From positions 1 to 41,076 of the forward strand of contig JAKVJE010000008.1 of NCBI GenBank assembly GCA_022487185.1: DNA of 41,076 bases, given 5' to 3'. Position 1 is the first letter of the stretch, and the number at the start of each line of letters is the position of its first letter. The notes beneath the pieces were generated by a model. It was not told where the DNA came from and made no database searches. It was given only the letters and a program-made list of their open reading frames with translations. The translations under genes and the position numbers were made by a program. Source of the stretch: Microbacteriaceae bacterium. GTDB taxonomy: Bacteria; Actinomycetota; Actinomycetes; Actinomycetales; Microbacteriaceae. Shown here piece by piece: positions 1-8,731 of the stretch.

Positions 1-585
1 GCCCTCCTGGAGGCAATGGAGGAGCGACAGGTGAGCGTGGACGGACAGGCGCATCCACTCCCTGACCCATTCATGGTGATCGCGACGCAGAATCCGGTTG
101 ACCAGGCCGGGACCTCGCCCCTCCCCGAGGCGCAGCTCGATCGGTTTCTCCTCAGAACCGAGGTGGGATACCCCGACCGGGCCGCCATGCTCCGTCTTCT
201 CTCCGCTGGCACAGCTCGGGTGTCACGGCTGCTCCGCTTCGAGGACCTGCGGATGCTCCGCGCCCGTTCCGCCCGCGTCTACTGCGCCCCGGCACTGCTG
301 GAATATGCGATCCGTCTGGCGGAAGCGACACGCACCGCGCCCGAGCTGCGTCTCGGGGCCAGTGTGCGTGCGGTACAGGCCCTCGTGGTGGCCGCACGTA
401 CCTGGGCGGCAGGGCAGGGACGCCCGTATCTGATCCCAGACGATCTGCGGGGACTCGCCGGTCCGGTGCTCTCCCACCGGCTCGTGCCGACACCGGAGGC
501 GGAGGTTGAAGGGGTCCGGCCGGAGGCGGTGCTCTCACGGATCCTCCTGGAGGTGCCCTGCCCATCCACCGGGGACCTCCGATGA
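1..585 (+). CDS. MoxR-family AAA+ ATPase, C-terminal part (5' end outside window)
   Basis: The reading frame is open from base 1, so the start codon, Walker A and Walker B lie upstream. What is present begins with the [15 protein letters not shown] stretch that follows Walker B in MoxR ATPases, then the sensor-1 segment (IATQNP) and the [10 protein letters not shown] segment that carries the arginine finger. The rest is the helical lid. MoxR ATPases act as chaperone-like remodelling machines and are typically encoded beside DUF58 and transglutaminase-like membrane proteins, as here. The stop codon overlaps the next gene by four bases (ATGA), so the two are translationally coupled. Family assignment is secure; the client of the complex is unknown. 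Confidence 0.95.
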   Translation, partial: ALLEAMEERQVSVDGQAHPLPDPFMVIATQNPVDQAGTSPLPEAQLDRFLLRTEVGYPDRAAMLRLLSAGTARVSRLLRFEDLRMLRARSARVYCAPALLEYAIRLAEATRTAPELRLGASVRAVQALVVAARTWAAGQGRPYLIPDDLRGLAGPVLSHRLVPTPEAEVEGVRPEAVLSRILLEVPCPSTGDLR

Positions 586-1742
586 CGCGGCAGTTGAGGA
601 GCGTCGAGCTGACTGCGCCCGGACGTCTGGCGGGGGTCCTGGCCGTCCTCGGCACCGTCGGGGGAACCTCCCTCGGCTGGGGGGAGCTCTGGGGAGCGGG
701 ACTACTCTCGGCAGTCCTGCTCCTGTTCGCCGGGGCAGTGCTCGGACGCCACCTCCCGGTGTCTGTCACCGTGCGGCCTTCCCGAAGCCGGGCCAGTGTG
801 GGGGTATCGGTGTGGTGTGAGGTCTCCGTGCAGAATCCGGGACGCCTCGCGGCGCGGAGATTCCGGTTGGAGGCTCCGGTGGGAGCCGAGCTGCAGGGCT
901 GGGAGATCGACGAGCTCCGTCCGGGCGAACGGCGCCTGCTCCGGGTGCCCGTGCCGACTCGGTGCCGTGGAATCGTGTCCCTTGGCCCCGTGCGCTGCAT
1001 TCGCCAGGACCCCTTGGGGCTGATCCGGCGGGTGCAGGGGTGCCGTGGAGAAGCCACGGTCACTGTGCACCCACGAACCGTCAGGGTGGATGCGGCACCC
1101 GGCCTCGAGTCCCGGGAGGAGACGGTTCCGCATGGGGCGGGGCGGGATGCGGGGGTGGAGTTTCGCGACCTGCAGCGGTACCGGCCGGGGGATCGACCCG
1201 GTTCGATGGTCTGGCGTCCGGGAGAAGAGGGGCTGGAACCCCTGACGAAGCGATTCGAGGAGCTGTCCCGGCCCCCGCTGCTGGTGCTCCTTGCCACGGA
1301 CGTGGACGAATACGCCACCCCCGAGGAATTCGAGCTCGGGGTTAGTGTCGCTGCGTCCCTTTGCCTCGCTGCCCTGCGGGTGGGGCGGCCGGTCGCGCTC
1401 GCGGCCGGGGGAGCGCCCGGCCGGGACGGGACGCGCATCCCAGCGGGAGTGGCACGGGCCCGCGCCCTGCTGGACCGTTTCGCGAGTGTCCAGTGCACGG
1501 GGCCCGGCCTCCGCACGCTGGTTCGGGGGGTGCATGGGCGGGCGGGCGGCGCATCCGCCGTGCTGATCTCGGGCAGCGGATGCGACCTCCGGGAATGGCG
1601 TGCCTGCGGGATGCTGCTCGGCCGTGCATCGACCCGGATCGGTATCTGGGCGGGGCGTTCCGGCCGGATGGATGCCGGGTTACCACTGCTCGGGGTCCGC
1701 ACACTGCCGGGGATCTCGGCGCTCCGGAGGGCCCGGTGGTGA
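582..1742 (+). CDS. DUF58 domain protein
   Basis: A 386-residue protein starting at an ATG that overlaps the stop of the MoxR gene. Two hydrophobic segments near residues 10-50 anchor it in the membrane, as usual for the family. The DUF58 signature is in the middle: [18 protein letters not shown], matching the family's R-x-Y-x-x-G-D-x(4)-I-x-W pattern with the Ile replaced by Met. The region after it ([11 protein letters not shown]) resembles the von Willebrand A-like fold found in DUF58 proteins. DUF58 proteins are presumed partners of MoxR ATPases in envelope-related assembly; no enzymatic role is established. The gene ends in GTGA, overlapping the start of the next gene. Confidence 0.93.
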   Translation: MTRQLRSVELTAPGRLAGVLAVLGTVGGTSLGWGELWGAGLLSAVLLLFAGAVLGRHLPVSVTVRPSRSRASVGVSVWCEVSVQNPGRLAARRFRLEAPVGAELQGWEIDELRPGERRLLRVPVPTRCRGIVSLGPVRCIRQDPLGLIRRVQGCRGEATVTVHPRTVRVDAAPGLESREETVPHGAGRDAGVEFRDLQRYRPGDRPGSMVWRPGEEGLEPLTKRFEELSRPPLLVLLATDVDEYATPEEFELGVSVAASLCLAALRVGRPVALAAGGAPGRDGTRIPAGVARARALLDRFASVQCTGPGLRTLVRGVHGRAGGASAVLISGSGCDLREWRACGMLLGRASTRIGIWAGRSGRMDAGLPLLGVRTLPGISALRRARW

Positions 1743-4036
1743 GGCGGCGGGCGTATGGGCCTCCGCGGGGCTGGCGCGTGGTCCCCGGCCTGCCGGATGC
1801 GGGATTCTTCCTCGCAGCCACGGCCCTGTCTGTGTGGGGGGCCTGGCCGCTGTACCAGCATTGGACCGTCCTGCCCACGGCAGCTGGGGCGATGCTGCTC
1901 GGTATCTGGGCGGGGCGGGGGATGCGGCGAGGCGGAGTGCTGCACGTCTCCTGTGCCGCCGTGGCGTGGTACCTGCTCTCCGGAGGGGCCCTCGCGGTGT
2001 TCGGATCGTGGGGGCGTCCGGCCGGGGAGCTCCTCCAGCAGGTGCTGTGGGCGCCCGTCTCCTCCTGGGGGACGCTGCTCCGGGCTCGACTGCCGGTGGG
2101 GCCGGCCGAATCGCTGCTGGTTCCTTTCAGTGCGATGCTGTTCTTCGGCGGGGCGGCGTTCTGGCGCGGGGCACACCATTCGGGACGCTGGTCCTGGGCG
2201 TGGGCGCTCGCCCTGCTTCCTGCGGTCCTGTTCGGGGCGATCTCCGGGGCGGCGGAGGCGACTCATTCGCAGCTGCGATCGGGTCTCATCGGTGCACTGT
2301 TCGCGGTGCTGGCACTGCGCTGGGCCCGGCGGCGTGCCGAAGAGAGCCGACTCTCCCACCGTATATTCTCAGTCAGGAATATACTCATCCCCCTGACTCT
2401 GGGAGGAATCTGCTGTCTGGCGGCTGCATGGATCTGCTCGGTCCTTCCGCTGCGGTCCCCGTTGCACGTCCGGAGCCTAGTGTCCGCTACGGAACGGTCT
2501 GACGACCGTCTGCTCCAAAAATTCCGATCCTTTTCGTCGGCGGACCGGATCGACGACCGTCTGCTCCGCGCCCGTGGAACCGATCGTCTTCGCTTCGCCG
2601 TGTTTGAACAGCTTCTGCCCGGTGACCGCACTCCGGAGAAGGAGCCCTGTCGTCAGGGTGCGGGGTACCGGCCCTGGCCCTATGCCCCGGTCCCCGATGG
2701 TGCGCGGATCGTCGAGATCCGGGCGCTGGCGTATCGGGGGCCGCAGGTGCCGCTGCCCGTGGGGACTCTCTCCGTACGTTCCCGGGCGCAGGAGTTCCAG
2801 GACCTGCTGCGGTTTTCTGGCCGGGACGAGGCCGGAATCCTGGCCGGTGGGGCGGTTCTCCGCCGGGGTACCGTCTATCGGGTTGCCTTCGACGAGGGAG
2901 TCCGGCCCAAGATTCCCCCTCGTTCCGGGGCCGGCTGCACCCCTCGACGCGCTGCGGGATCCCTGGGACGGGAGCTTGATGTCTGGATTCGGAACTTGGG
3001 GGTTCCGTCGAATCTGGACGGGCTCAGGCGCGCGGCCGATGAGCTGCTCCGGGTGAGCCAGCTGAGCCTGGACCGGGACCGGCCCCCGCGGCGGGGCGGA
3101 TGGCTTCAGCCGGGCCAGCAGTTCGTCTCGACGGACCCGGGGACGAGTTCCCGGCGTCTCCGCGAGCTCTTCGCTTCTCCTGCATCAGCTGCCGATCTCT
3201 GCGGGAACGGCTCCTGTGCGCCGAGCGCGGGAGACTCCTCGCAGTATGCGGTCGCCGTTGCGTTGGTCGCTCGGCAGATGGGCCTCGAGTCCCGAGTCGT
3301 CGTGGGGGCGCGAGTCCCATCCTCTGGGTGGGTCACCGGGAGGGATGTTACGGCCTGGGCTGAAGTCGCGCATCCGTCGGGAATCTGGGAACGGCTGGAC
3401 ACCGACCCGAGAACCGACACCAGCTCTCCACCTCCCCAGAGCTCGGGGATGGTGCAGCAGCATCTCCCTGAGCGGATGGAGAATTTTCCGGCGGATGCCG
3501 CAGCGGCCTCTCCCGCTCCACCAGCGGGCGGGCCCCGAAGTAGCAGTGTCCCGCACCCCGCCGGGAGGGGAGCCTCGGCGCGGGTTCCGGACTGGATTCT
3601 GCCGACCATCCTGGCCGGAGGTGCCCTCGCCGTGGGAGGTCTCCCATGGACATATCGGAGACTGCGCCGAGGGCTTCGCCGCCATTTCGGAAGTCCGCTG
3701 CGGCGCATCGAGAACGGATGGCGACACTTCGCAGAGCGTGCGACGGGCCGCGGATATCCCCTCGACGGAGCCACCCGTCGCGAGGCGGCCCGGGGGATCC
3801 GGGCCCCGCAGGCGGAGGAGGTGGCGACGTTTGCCGATCGGCTCTGCTTCGGACCGATTCCCCCGGGGAGCTCTGAGGCCGCATCCTTTTGGGCAGTTGT
3901 GGATGCGGCGGCACGGGCGCTCCCCAAGACACCGGATCGCACCGGGTCGCGCCGACGACGATGGGTTCGGAGACGAGTCCGCCCCGGTCGTCCGGAGGCT
4001 CCCGGACCGGACACAACAGAGAGGAGAGCACCATGA
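1739..4036 (+). CDS. membrane transglutaminase-like protein with degenerate catalytic site
   Basis: A protein of about 765 residues. I take the GTG at 1739 because it overlaps the DUF58 stop as GTGA and begins just before the first membrane helix; the frame stays open upstream, but that part is antisense-like to DUF58. About six or seven membrane helices lie in the first 240 residues, then an extracytoplasmic part with a transglutaminase-like core near residues 480-560, a last helix near 625, and a basic cytoplasmic tail. In active members the core reads GxC...HAW...D. Here the first position is GDSSQYA (Ser at about 500), the second VTAWAEV (Thr at about 538), and only the Asp (about 554) is kept. 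This looks like a pseudo-enzyme, probably a structural partner of the MoxR/DUF58 complex. Confidence 0.88.
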   Translation: MRRRAYGPPRGWRVVPGLPDAGFFLAATALSVWGAWPLYQHWTVLPTAAGAMLLGIWAGRGMRRGGVLHVSCAAVAWYLLSGGALAVFGSWGRPAGELLQQVLWAPVSSWGTLLRARLPVGPAESLLVPFSAMLFFGGAAFWRGAHHSGRWSWAWALALLPAVLFGAISGAAEATHSQLRSGLIGALFAVLALRWARRRAEESRLSHRIFSVRNILIPLTLGGICCLAAAWICSVLPLRSPLHVRSLVSATERSDDRLLQKFRSFSSADRIDDRLLRARGTDRLRFAVFEQLLPGDRTPEKEPCRQGAGYRPWPYAPVPDGARIVEIRALAYRGPQVPLPVGTLSVRSRAQEFQDLLRFSGRDEAGILAGGAVLRRGTVYRVAFDEGVRPKIPPRSGAGCTPRRAAGSLGRELDVWIRNLGVPSNLDGLRRAADELLRVSQLSLDRDRPPRRGGWLQPGQQFVSTDPGTSSRRLRELFASPASAADLCGNGSCAPSAGDSSQYAVAVALVARQMGLESRVVVGARVPSSGWVTGRDVTAWAEVAHPSGIWERLDTDPRTDTSSPPPQSSGMVQQHLPERMENFPADAAAASPAPPAGGPRSSSVPHPAGRGASARVPDWILPTILAGGALAVGGLPWTYRRLRRGLRRHFGSPLRRIENGWRHFAERATGRGYPLDGATRREAARGIRAPQAEEVATFADRLCFGPIPPGSSEAASFWAVVDAAARALPKTPDRTGSRRRRWVRRRVRPGRPEAPGPDTTERRAP

Positions 4037-4950
4037 CCCCCGACTCCGGACACGACGGAGCCCGACGCTGGGAGGCCATCGCCCGGGATCCGGGCTCCTC
4101 GCCCCAGGACCTGCGCGAGGCCCTTCGGAGAGATCCCACAGCGGCCATCTATGTGGCGACGAATCCCGCTGTCGATGAACCTCTCCGCCGATGGCTCTGG
4201 GAGCGCGGCGGGAGGGCGGTCCGCCAGGCCATGCTGCGGGTGGCGGGGAGCATCGCCGAGTCGCCGGAAACCCCTCCGTCACGGGTATCGGCTCCTCAGC
4301 TCCCAGGCGGTGTGCGTTACGCCCCGGCCCCGGTGCCGAAGTCGATCTTGGCGCCTCTGCCAGAACCGGGCCCCCTTCCCACTCCCGCACCTGAACGTGA
4401 GCTCTTCCCGGAGGAGTGCCTCGGGGAGGATGAGGAGACGGTGCTGCGCGCCTCCGGTGATCCGGACCGGGAAGACGAATCGGTCACCGTGCTGCTCTCC
4501 GGGGGCGGCAACCAGCCATACGGCACGCTCGAATTAGCGGATGGGAGCACGGTGGCTCTGATCTCGCGCCGGGTTGTACTCGGACGTGCCCCCGGGCAGT
4601 GGCGTGCCCGAGGCGCCATCCCCGAAGATTCTCGTCTCGGAGAGACGGCAGTGGCGGCCACCGAGGTGACCCAGCGAGTGGTGGTGCCGGATGCGGAGCG
4701 TACAGTCTCGCGCATCCACCTGCTGCTCGAATGGGATGGGGACGGATGGATGGGGACCGACCTCGACTCGGCGAACGGTACCCTGCTTGAAACGGGTGCC
4801 TCGGAACGGCGCCTGCTCCCCGGACGGCCAGAGCTGGTCGGGGGAGTCATCCGGCTCGGCTCCGTCCCGCTGACCGTCCAGCCGGAGCGAACGTGGGCGA
4901 CGCGCGCTACCGGCGGTCGTGCGGGCGCATCCCATGATGGTGTCCGATGA
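4033..4950 (+). CDS. FHA domain protein with variant leucine-rich repeat N-terminus
   Basis: A 305-residue protein. The ATG at 4033 overlaps the previous stop (ATGA) and has a GAGAGGAGAG ribosome site a few bases upstream. Residues 10-60 (IARDPGSSPQDL, YVATNPAVDEPLRRWL) resemble the leucine-rich repeat variant motif, in which 'ARDP/ATNP' turns alternate with short helices. A Pro-rich linker follows, then an FHA domain at about 165-290 with the expected GR, SRIH and SANGT motifs. FHA domains bind phosphothreonine, so this protein may connect the MoxR cluster to Ser/Thr kinase signalling; no kinase is in the window. Its last 44 bases overlap the 3' end of the facing channel gene. Confidence 0.9.
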   Translation: MTPDSGHDGARRWEAIARDPGSSPQDLREALRRDPTAAIYVATNPAVDEPLRRWLWERGGRAVRQAMLRVAGSIAESPETPPSRVSAPQLPGGVRYAPAPVPKSILAPLPEPGPLPTPAPERELFPEECLGEDEETVLRASGDPDREDESVTVLLSGGGNQPYGTLELADGSTVALISRRVVLGRAPGQWRARGAIPEDSRLGETAVAATEVTQRVVVPDAERTVSRIHLLLEWDGDGWMGTDLDSANGTLLETGASERRLLPGRPELVGGVIRLGSVPLTVQPERTWATRATGGRAGASHDGVR

Positions 4951-5584
4951 CCAGATGGAGTTGCGGCGCAGTGGGCAGGATCCAGTGGAAGCGTCGGGCC
5001 AGCAGAGACAGCGTCGCTCCGCTGGTGATGGCCAGGAAGAGTCCCAGCACGGCGAGTCCGAGTTCGGAGCACACCAGCATCTCGGCGGAGGCGAGTATCG
5101 CGCTCGTCGCGTAGAGCGTGTTCCCGCCGAACACGGACGGCCGCCGCCCCAGGAGCAAATCTCGCACCATGCCGCCGCCGATCGTCGTGATGACCCCCAC
5201 CATGATGGAGGGGAGCCAGCCCAGGCCTGCGCCGATCCCCCGCTCCGTGCCGACCGCTGCCCAGCAGCCGATCGCGAGGGCATCCATCACCACCAGCAGG
5301 CGCTGCGATCCCCGCGACTTGAAGGGGACGAAGAGGACCAGGGCCGCCCCGCCGATAGACACGATCAGGTAGTAGGGATCTGTGAGTGCGGCAGCCGTTC
5401 CCTGCTGAAGGAGTGCGTCCCGGATCATGCCGCCGCCGAGCCCCGATGCGATTGCGATCACCGAGAACCCGAAGAAATCCAGCCGTGCCAGGCGGGCGCT
5501 GATGCCGCCCAGGATCGCATTCGCAAAAACGCCGATGAGGTCGACGATCTGCACGATCAGATCGACGGTGTGATTCCCGAACAT
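4907..5584 (-). CDS. TRIC-family (UPF0126) membrane channel protein
   Basis: About 225 residues when started at the ATG at 5584, which has a GGAG site 8 bases upstream; the longer open frame upstream has no family resemblance. The protein consists of two repeats of three membrane helices, each carrying the glycine-rich signature of the family: GGGMIRDALL near residue 50 and GGGMVRDLLLG near residue 135. Bacterial TRIC proteins are trimeric cation channels, and older annotations call them UPF0126 or YicG-like. The C-terminus ends in a His/Arg-rich tail. The gene faces the FHA gene and overlaps its 3' end by 44 bases. Confidence 0.93.
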   Translation of the reverse strand: MFGNHTVDLIVQIVDLIGVFANAILGGISARLARLDFFGFSVIAIASGLGGGMIRDALLQQGTAAALTDPYYLIVSIGGAALVLFVPFKSRGSQRLLVVMDALAIGCWAAVGTERGIGAGLGWLPSIMVGVITTIGGGMVRDLLLGRRPSVFGGNTLYATSAILASAEMLVCSELGLAVLGLFLAITSGATLSLLARRFHWILPTAPQLHLVIGHHHGMRPHDRR

Positions 5585-5703
5585 GCCATGGGCTCCTGCG
5601 GTGACGGCTGGGGGCGGCGACCGCCGCGCCTCCACCCTACCCTTGGCACGGCACTCCGGCCCGGAGTGAGGAGGGCTGCAGCACTCTGCGCTACGTTGGT
5701 GGG

Positions 5704-6699
5704 GTGAGGTCGAATCATGGGCAGGACCCGACGCAGCAGACTCCCCCTGAGACGGAGGCGGACGCTGGTGGGCTGCGCAGCCTGTTCGGCTCGGTAGACG
5801 AGCGGATCGAGGCGGTACTGCACCCCACCGATCCCGAGGTGCAGGCCACCGCCTGGCATGCGCTGGCCGAAGACGAACGGCAGCAGGTGCTGCGGCGCTG
5901 GAACCACGAGCACGCGCTCGCGGAGGAGGCACAGCCCGCCCCGCCGGCCCATCCGATCCGTGTCTCGGACGAGTCTGCAGCTCCTGTGGAGCCCGGGGAA
6001 TTAGCGGAGTCTTCGGGATCCGAGGCCTCGGCGACCTCGGTTTCCGAACCATCTGAAGAGCTCCCGGCTTCTCCCGCACCGGCGGCGGATGCCCCGCGCA
6101 GCCTGCCCGGGATTGCCCTGACCATGTCCACCTCCCTTCCATTGCCCCCGCTGGGGCCGGCCTCGGGGACGGAGCCGATCGCAGGGGCCATCGGGGAGTC
6201 GGCGGAGCGGTCTGCAGCCCCGGGGCCGACAGTAGATGAGGCCAGCGAGGCTCGTGAACCGGTGCGGCCCGCCGTCCCGTCTCCGGTATCGGATAAGACA
6301 ACGGTCACACCGACGATCCGGCCGGGTCAGTTCCCCGAAGGGTGGCATCCTCAGGAGCAGTCGGGGCCGGCAGCCCCCGCCGTACGGCTGGCCGACCTCG
6401 TCTTCGCCCAGGGCACGCGGGTGGAACTCGTTGCGACGCGGGTGCTCCTCGGCCGAAACCCCTCCACGGACGACCCCGCGGTACAGGTGCTGCGCATTCC
6501 GGACGGCGGCCGTGCTGTCTCTCGGAACCATGCGCTGCTGGAACTGGTGGAGGGCAGGTGGTACATCACGGATCTCCGCTCCACGAATGGGACGCGGGCG
6601 GTCATGGGAGACCATGATGTTTTACTGCCGGCCGGCCGGCAGGTCGAGGTCCGGGGCGCATTCCGCATTGGTGGCTATGAGGCCGCAATCGAGGTCTGA
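5704..6699 (+). CDS. FHA domain protein with disordered linker
   Basis: A 331-residue protein from a GTG at 5704. A TACGTT hexamer six bases before the GTG suggests a leaderless transcript. The N-terminus (about residues 15-65, including DERIEAVLHPTDPEVQATAWHAL cut short here as a helical segment) is followed by a long Ala/Pro/Glu/Ser-rich linker to about 225. The C-terminal FHA domain carries LLGRNPS, VSRNHALLEL and RSTNGT, the canonical phosphothreonine-binding motifs. It is likely a phosphoprotein reader working with the upstream cluster, since a second FHA gene lies just before it. It is separated from that cluster by the facing channel gene and so has its own promoter. Confidence 0.88.
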   Translation: MRSNHGQDPTQQTPPETEADAGGLRSLFGSVDERIEAVLHPTDPEVQATAWHALAEDERQQVLRRWNHEHALAEEAQPAPPAHPIRVSDESAAPVEPGELAESSGSEASATSVSEPSEELPASPAPAADAPRSLPGIALTMSTSLPLPPLGPASGTEPIAGAIGESAERSAAPGPTVDEASEAREPVRPAVPSPVSDKTTVTPTIRPGQFPEGWHPQEQSGPAAPAVRLADLVFAQGTRVELVATRVLLGRNPSTDDPAVQVLRIPDGGRAVSRNHALLELVEGRWYITDLRSTNGTRAVMGDHDVLLPAGRQVEVRGAFRIGGYEAAIEV

Positions 6700-6708
6700 G
6701 GGGCCCGT

Positions 6709-6737
6709 TTGCGCGGCTCCCTGGCGGGGCATATAAT
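6709..6737 (+). promoter_or_regulatory. promoter of tRNA-Arg
   Basis: TTGCGC (6709-6714) and a perfect TATAAT (6732-6737) are separated by 17 bases, and the tRNA begins 27 bases further on. The AT-rich stretch stands out from its GC-rich surroundings. Confidence 0.75.
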
Positions 6738-6764
6738 AAATCTTCGCACCCACTGTCGGTGTAT

Positions 6765-6838
<74 letters not shown>

Positions 6839-6906
6839 CAGTCGTTTGCCTGTTGTGGTCCCGGCATACAGCCCACTGTCCAACTCCCCGCGTAGCGTCG
6901 TTTCGT

Positions 6907-7587
6907 GTGATCGTCCGCCGGTGGTGGGTGTCTGCCTGTTATAAGTCCGTGCTGTGTGCCATCGGGTGGGTTTCGTTGCTCGCAACGACTGGTCTTCTCG
7001 ACGGGACTCCCTCGTGGGCTCCTCTGGAGATGTTCACCACGCAGAGCAATCTCCTCTGCGCGGGCTATTTCACCGTTGCCGCACTCCGGCTCTGGATGGG
7101 ACGCGACCGGGGTGGGAGGGCGTTTGCCCCTGCGCTGAAGGGGATGGCCACGATGGGCGTCACGGTTACGCTGCTCGTGGCATGGCTCATCCTCGGGATG
7201 TCGATTGGGTTTTCTTCCGCCTCGGCGGCGTCGCTGCTGGGGCTGCATGTGCTGGTTCCGATTCTGGCCGTTGCGGATTGGCCGCTGTTCTCGAGTGCAG
7301 GGTCTGCCCGCTGGAAGGACCCGTGGCTGTGGGTCCTGGCGCCGGTGGGGTACCTGGCGGAGTTCGTGCTGGTTCTGGTCTCAGGGGGAAGTCTGGGGGC
7401 CGGTCATGGTTCCCGAGCGCCATATCCCTTCTTGGACGTGGACGCTCTCGGGGTGGGCGGAGTCACGCGCAACGTGATCGCCATGGCGATCGGGGTTATC
7501 CTCTTGGGGTATTTGGCGGTCGTTGCCGACAAGATGGCGGCGTTCTTTACCCACCGCAGGGAAAGGCAGCAGGGTGAGCGGATCTGA
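6907..7587 (+). CDS. Pr6Pr-family membrane protein
   Basis: A hydrophobic protein of about 226 residues with around six membrane helices. The pattern FTTQSN near the first loop, then a His-containing helix (LLGLHVLVP) and the YPFLDVDALG loop before the last helix, fits the Pr6Pr family of membrane proteins of unknown function. The start is uncertain: TTG at 6853, GTG at 6907 and GTG at 6928 are all in frame and none has a good ribosome site. I prefer 6907 because a TAGCGT hexamer lies eight bases upstream, consistent with a leaderless transcript. The 3' end overlaps the asparaginase gene by 14 bases, so the two are probably co-transcribed. Confidence 0.78.
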   Translation: MIVRRWWVSACYKSVLCAIGWVSLLATTGLLDGTPSWAPLEMFTTQSNLLCAGYFTVAALRLWMGRDRGGRAFAPALKGMATMGVTVTLLVAWLILGMSIGFSSASAASLLGLHVLVPILAVADWPLFSSAGSARWKDPWLWVLAPVGYLAEFVLVLVSGGSLGAGHGSRAPYPFLDVDALGVGGVTRNVIAMAIGVILLGYLAVVADKMAAFFTHRRERQQGERI

Positions 7588-8602
7588 CGAGCTGATCGTA
7601 CGCATCGCCGAGGTGCCGGGTCCGGTTGTCGTCGTGCTGTCGATGGGCGGCACGGTCAGCTCGGTGCGGGAACCGGGACGGGAGGGATCCGTCCCTCGGG
7701 TGGATGCCTCAGCGTTATTGGGCGATGTGGGGAGCCTTTCTGGGCTATCGGTCGTGTCCGAGACGTTCCGGATGCTGCCGTCCTCGAGTGTGACCGGCGC
7801 CGACGTGACCGCACTTGCGGCGAGGATCCGGTCGCTGGGTGCAACCGGCCGTGTCACCGGGGTGGTGGTGACTCATGGGACAGACACCCTGGAGGAAACG
7901 GCGTTCACACTGGAGCTTCTCGCCGCGGCCACGGATGTGCCCGTGGTGGTGACGGGCGCGATGCGGGATGGGTCGGATGCGGCTCCCGATGGGCCGGGGA
8001 ATCTGCGCGATGCGGTTCTCGCCGCGGCCAGCTCGCAGGTTCGGGGCTGTGGCGTCCTTGTGGTGTTTGACTCGGTGATCCACAGTGCCCGGTGGGTGTC
8101 GAAGGAGACCACGTTCCGTGCAGCCGGTTTCTCGTCCGCTCCGCTTGGTCCGATCGGCTGGATCGTGGAGGATCGCGTCCGGGTGTTTTCTCGCCCGTTG
8201 CTCGGGTTCCGCCTCGGCCCGGGGGAGGGGCCGACGGCGCCGATCGCCGTGCTGGCGACGGTCCCGGGTGACGACATGATCGTGGCAGATGCCGCATTGC
8301 GGGCGGGGTATCGCGGGGTTGTCCTCGCCGGTGCGGGCGGGGGACACGTGGCACGTGCTGCGGTTCCGGTGCTGTCCGCGGTGGCGGCGGAGATCCCGGT
8401 CGTCGTGTCGACGAGGGTCCCGCGTGGTCCCGCCCTTTCGAAGACATACGGGTATCCGGGGTCCGAGGTCTCTCTGCGGCATGCCGGGTGCCTGATGTCT
8501 GGGGTGCTGGATGCGGCGAAGTCGTCGGTGCTTCTATCGGCGTTGGTTGCCCGCGGAGCAGACCGAGCTGCCGTGGCGGAGGCCTTCGCGGCGTTTGCCT
8601 GA
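7574..8602 (+). CDS. ansA: type I/II L-asparaginase
   Basis: A 342-residue protein from a GTG at 7574, with an AAGG element nearby upstream; upstream codons read into the previous gene and lack family resemblance. Both catalytic triplet regions of the asparaginase family are present: the N-terminal MGGTVSS (nucleophile Thr) and VVTHGTDTLEETAF (Thr-Asp-Lys triad region). VVVTGAMRDGSDAAPDG follows, also typical. The enzyme hydrolyses L-asparagine to aspartate and ammonia. No signal peptide is seen, so it is probably cytoplasmic. Start and subtype are less sure than the family. Confidence 0.93.
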   Translation: MSGSDELIVRIAEVPGPVVVVLSMGGTVSSVREPGREGSVPRVDASALLGDVGSLSGLSVVSETFRMLPSSSVTGADVTALAARIRSLGATGRVTGVVVTHGTDTLEETAFTLELLAAATDVPVVVTGAMRDGSDAAPDGPGNLRDAVLAAASSQVRGCGVLVVFDSVIHSARWVSKETTFRAAGFSSAPLGPIGWIVEDRVRVFSRPLLGFRLGPGEGPTAPIAVLATVPGDDMIVADAALRAGYRGVVLAGAGGGHVARAAVPVLSAVAAEIPVVVSTRVPRGPALSKTYGYPGSEVSLRHAGCLMSGVLDAAKSSVLLSALVARGADRAAVAEAFAAFA

Positions 8603-8655
8603 CCGCAGCGGCGAGGCGGGCCTGCGCACGCCGCCGGGCTTTAGACATCAGACAA

Positions 8656-8677
8656 TAGTTAGCACACACTAAGTAAC
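8656..8677. promoter_or_regulatory. possible operator upstream of the importer operon
   Basis: A short inverted repeat, TTAG-CACACA-CTAA (8659-8672), lies in an AT-rich island between ansA and the importer lipoprotein gene, about 60 bases before its start. Its arms and spacing look like sites used by MarR-type repressors. A weak -10-like TATACA (8685-8690) lies just downstream, but no good -35 is seen. No regulator gene of that type is in the window. Confidence 0.35.
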
Positions 8678-8731
8678 ACCTGGGTATACAGTAGACCCGT
8701 TAAAGAGAAGCAGACCAACGGCGGTGACCTC

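Noticed and set aside
152-2359. A 735-codon open frame on the - strand across the MoxR/DUF58/transglutaminase genes
   Set aside because: Composition is Arg/Pro/Ser-rich without any domain, as expected from antisense of GC-rich coding DNA; the + strand genes have clear family motifs and overlapping starts.
8656-8677. Iron-regulator (DtxR/IdeR) box in front of the importer
   Set aside because: Only the TTAG/CTAA ends match; the inner GG...CC positions of the 19-base iron box are absent.
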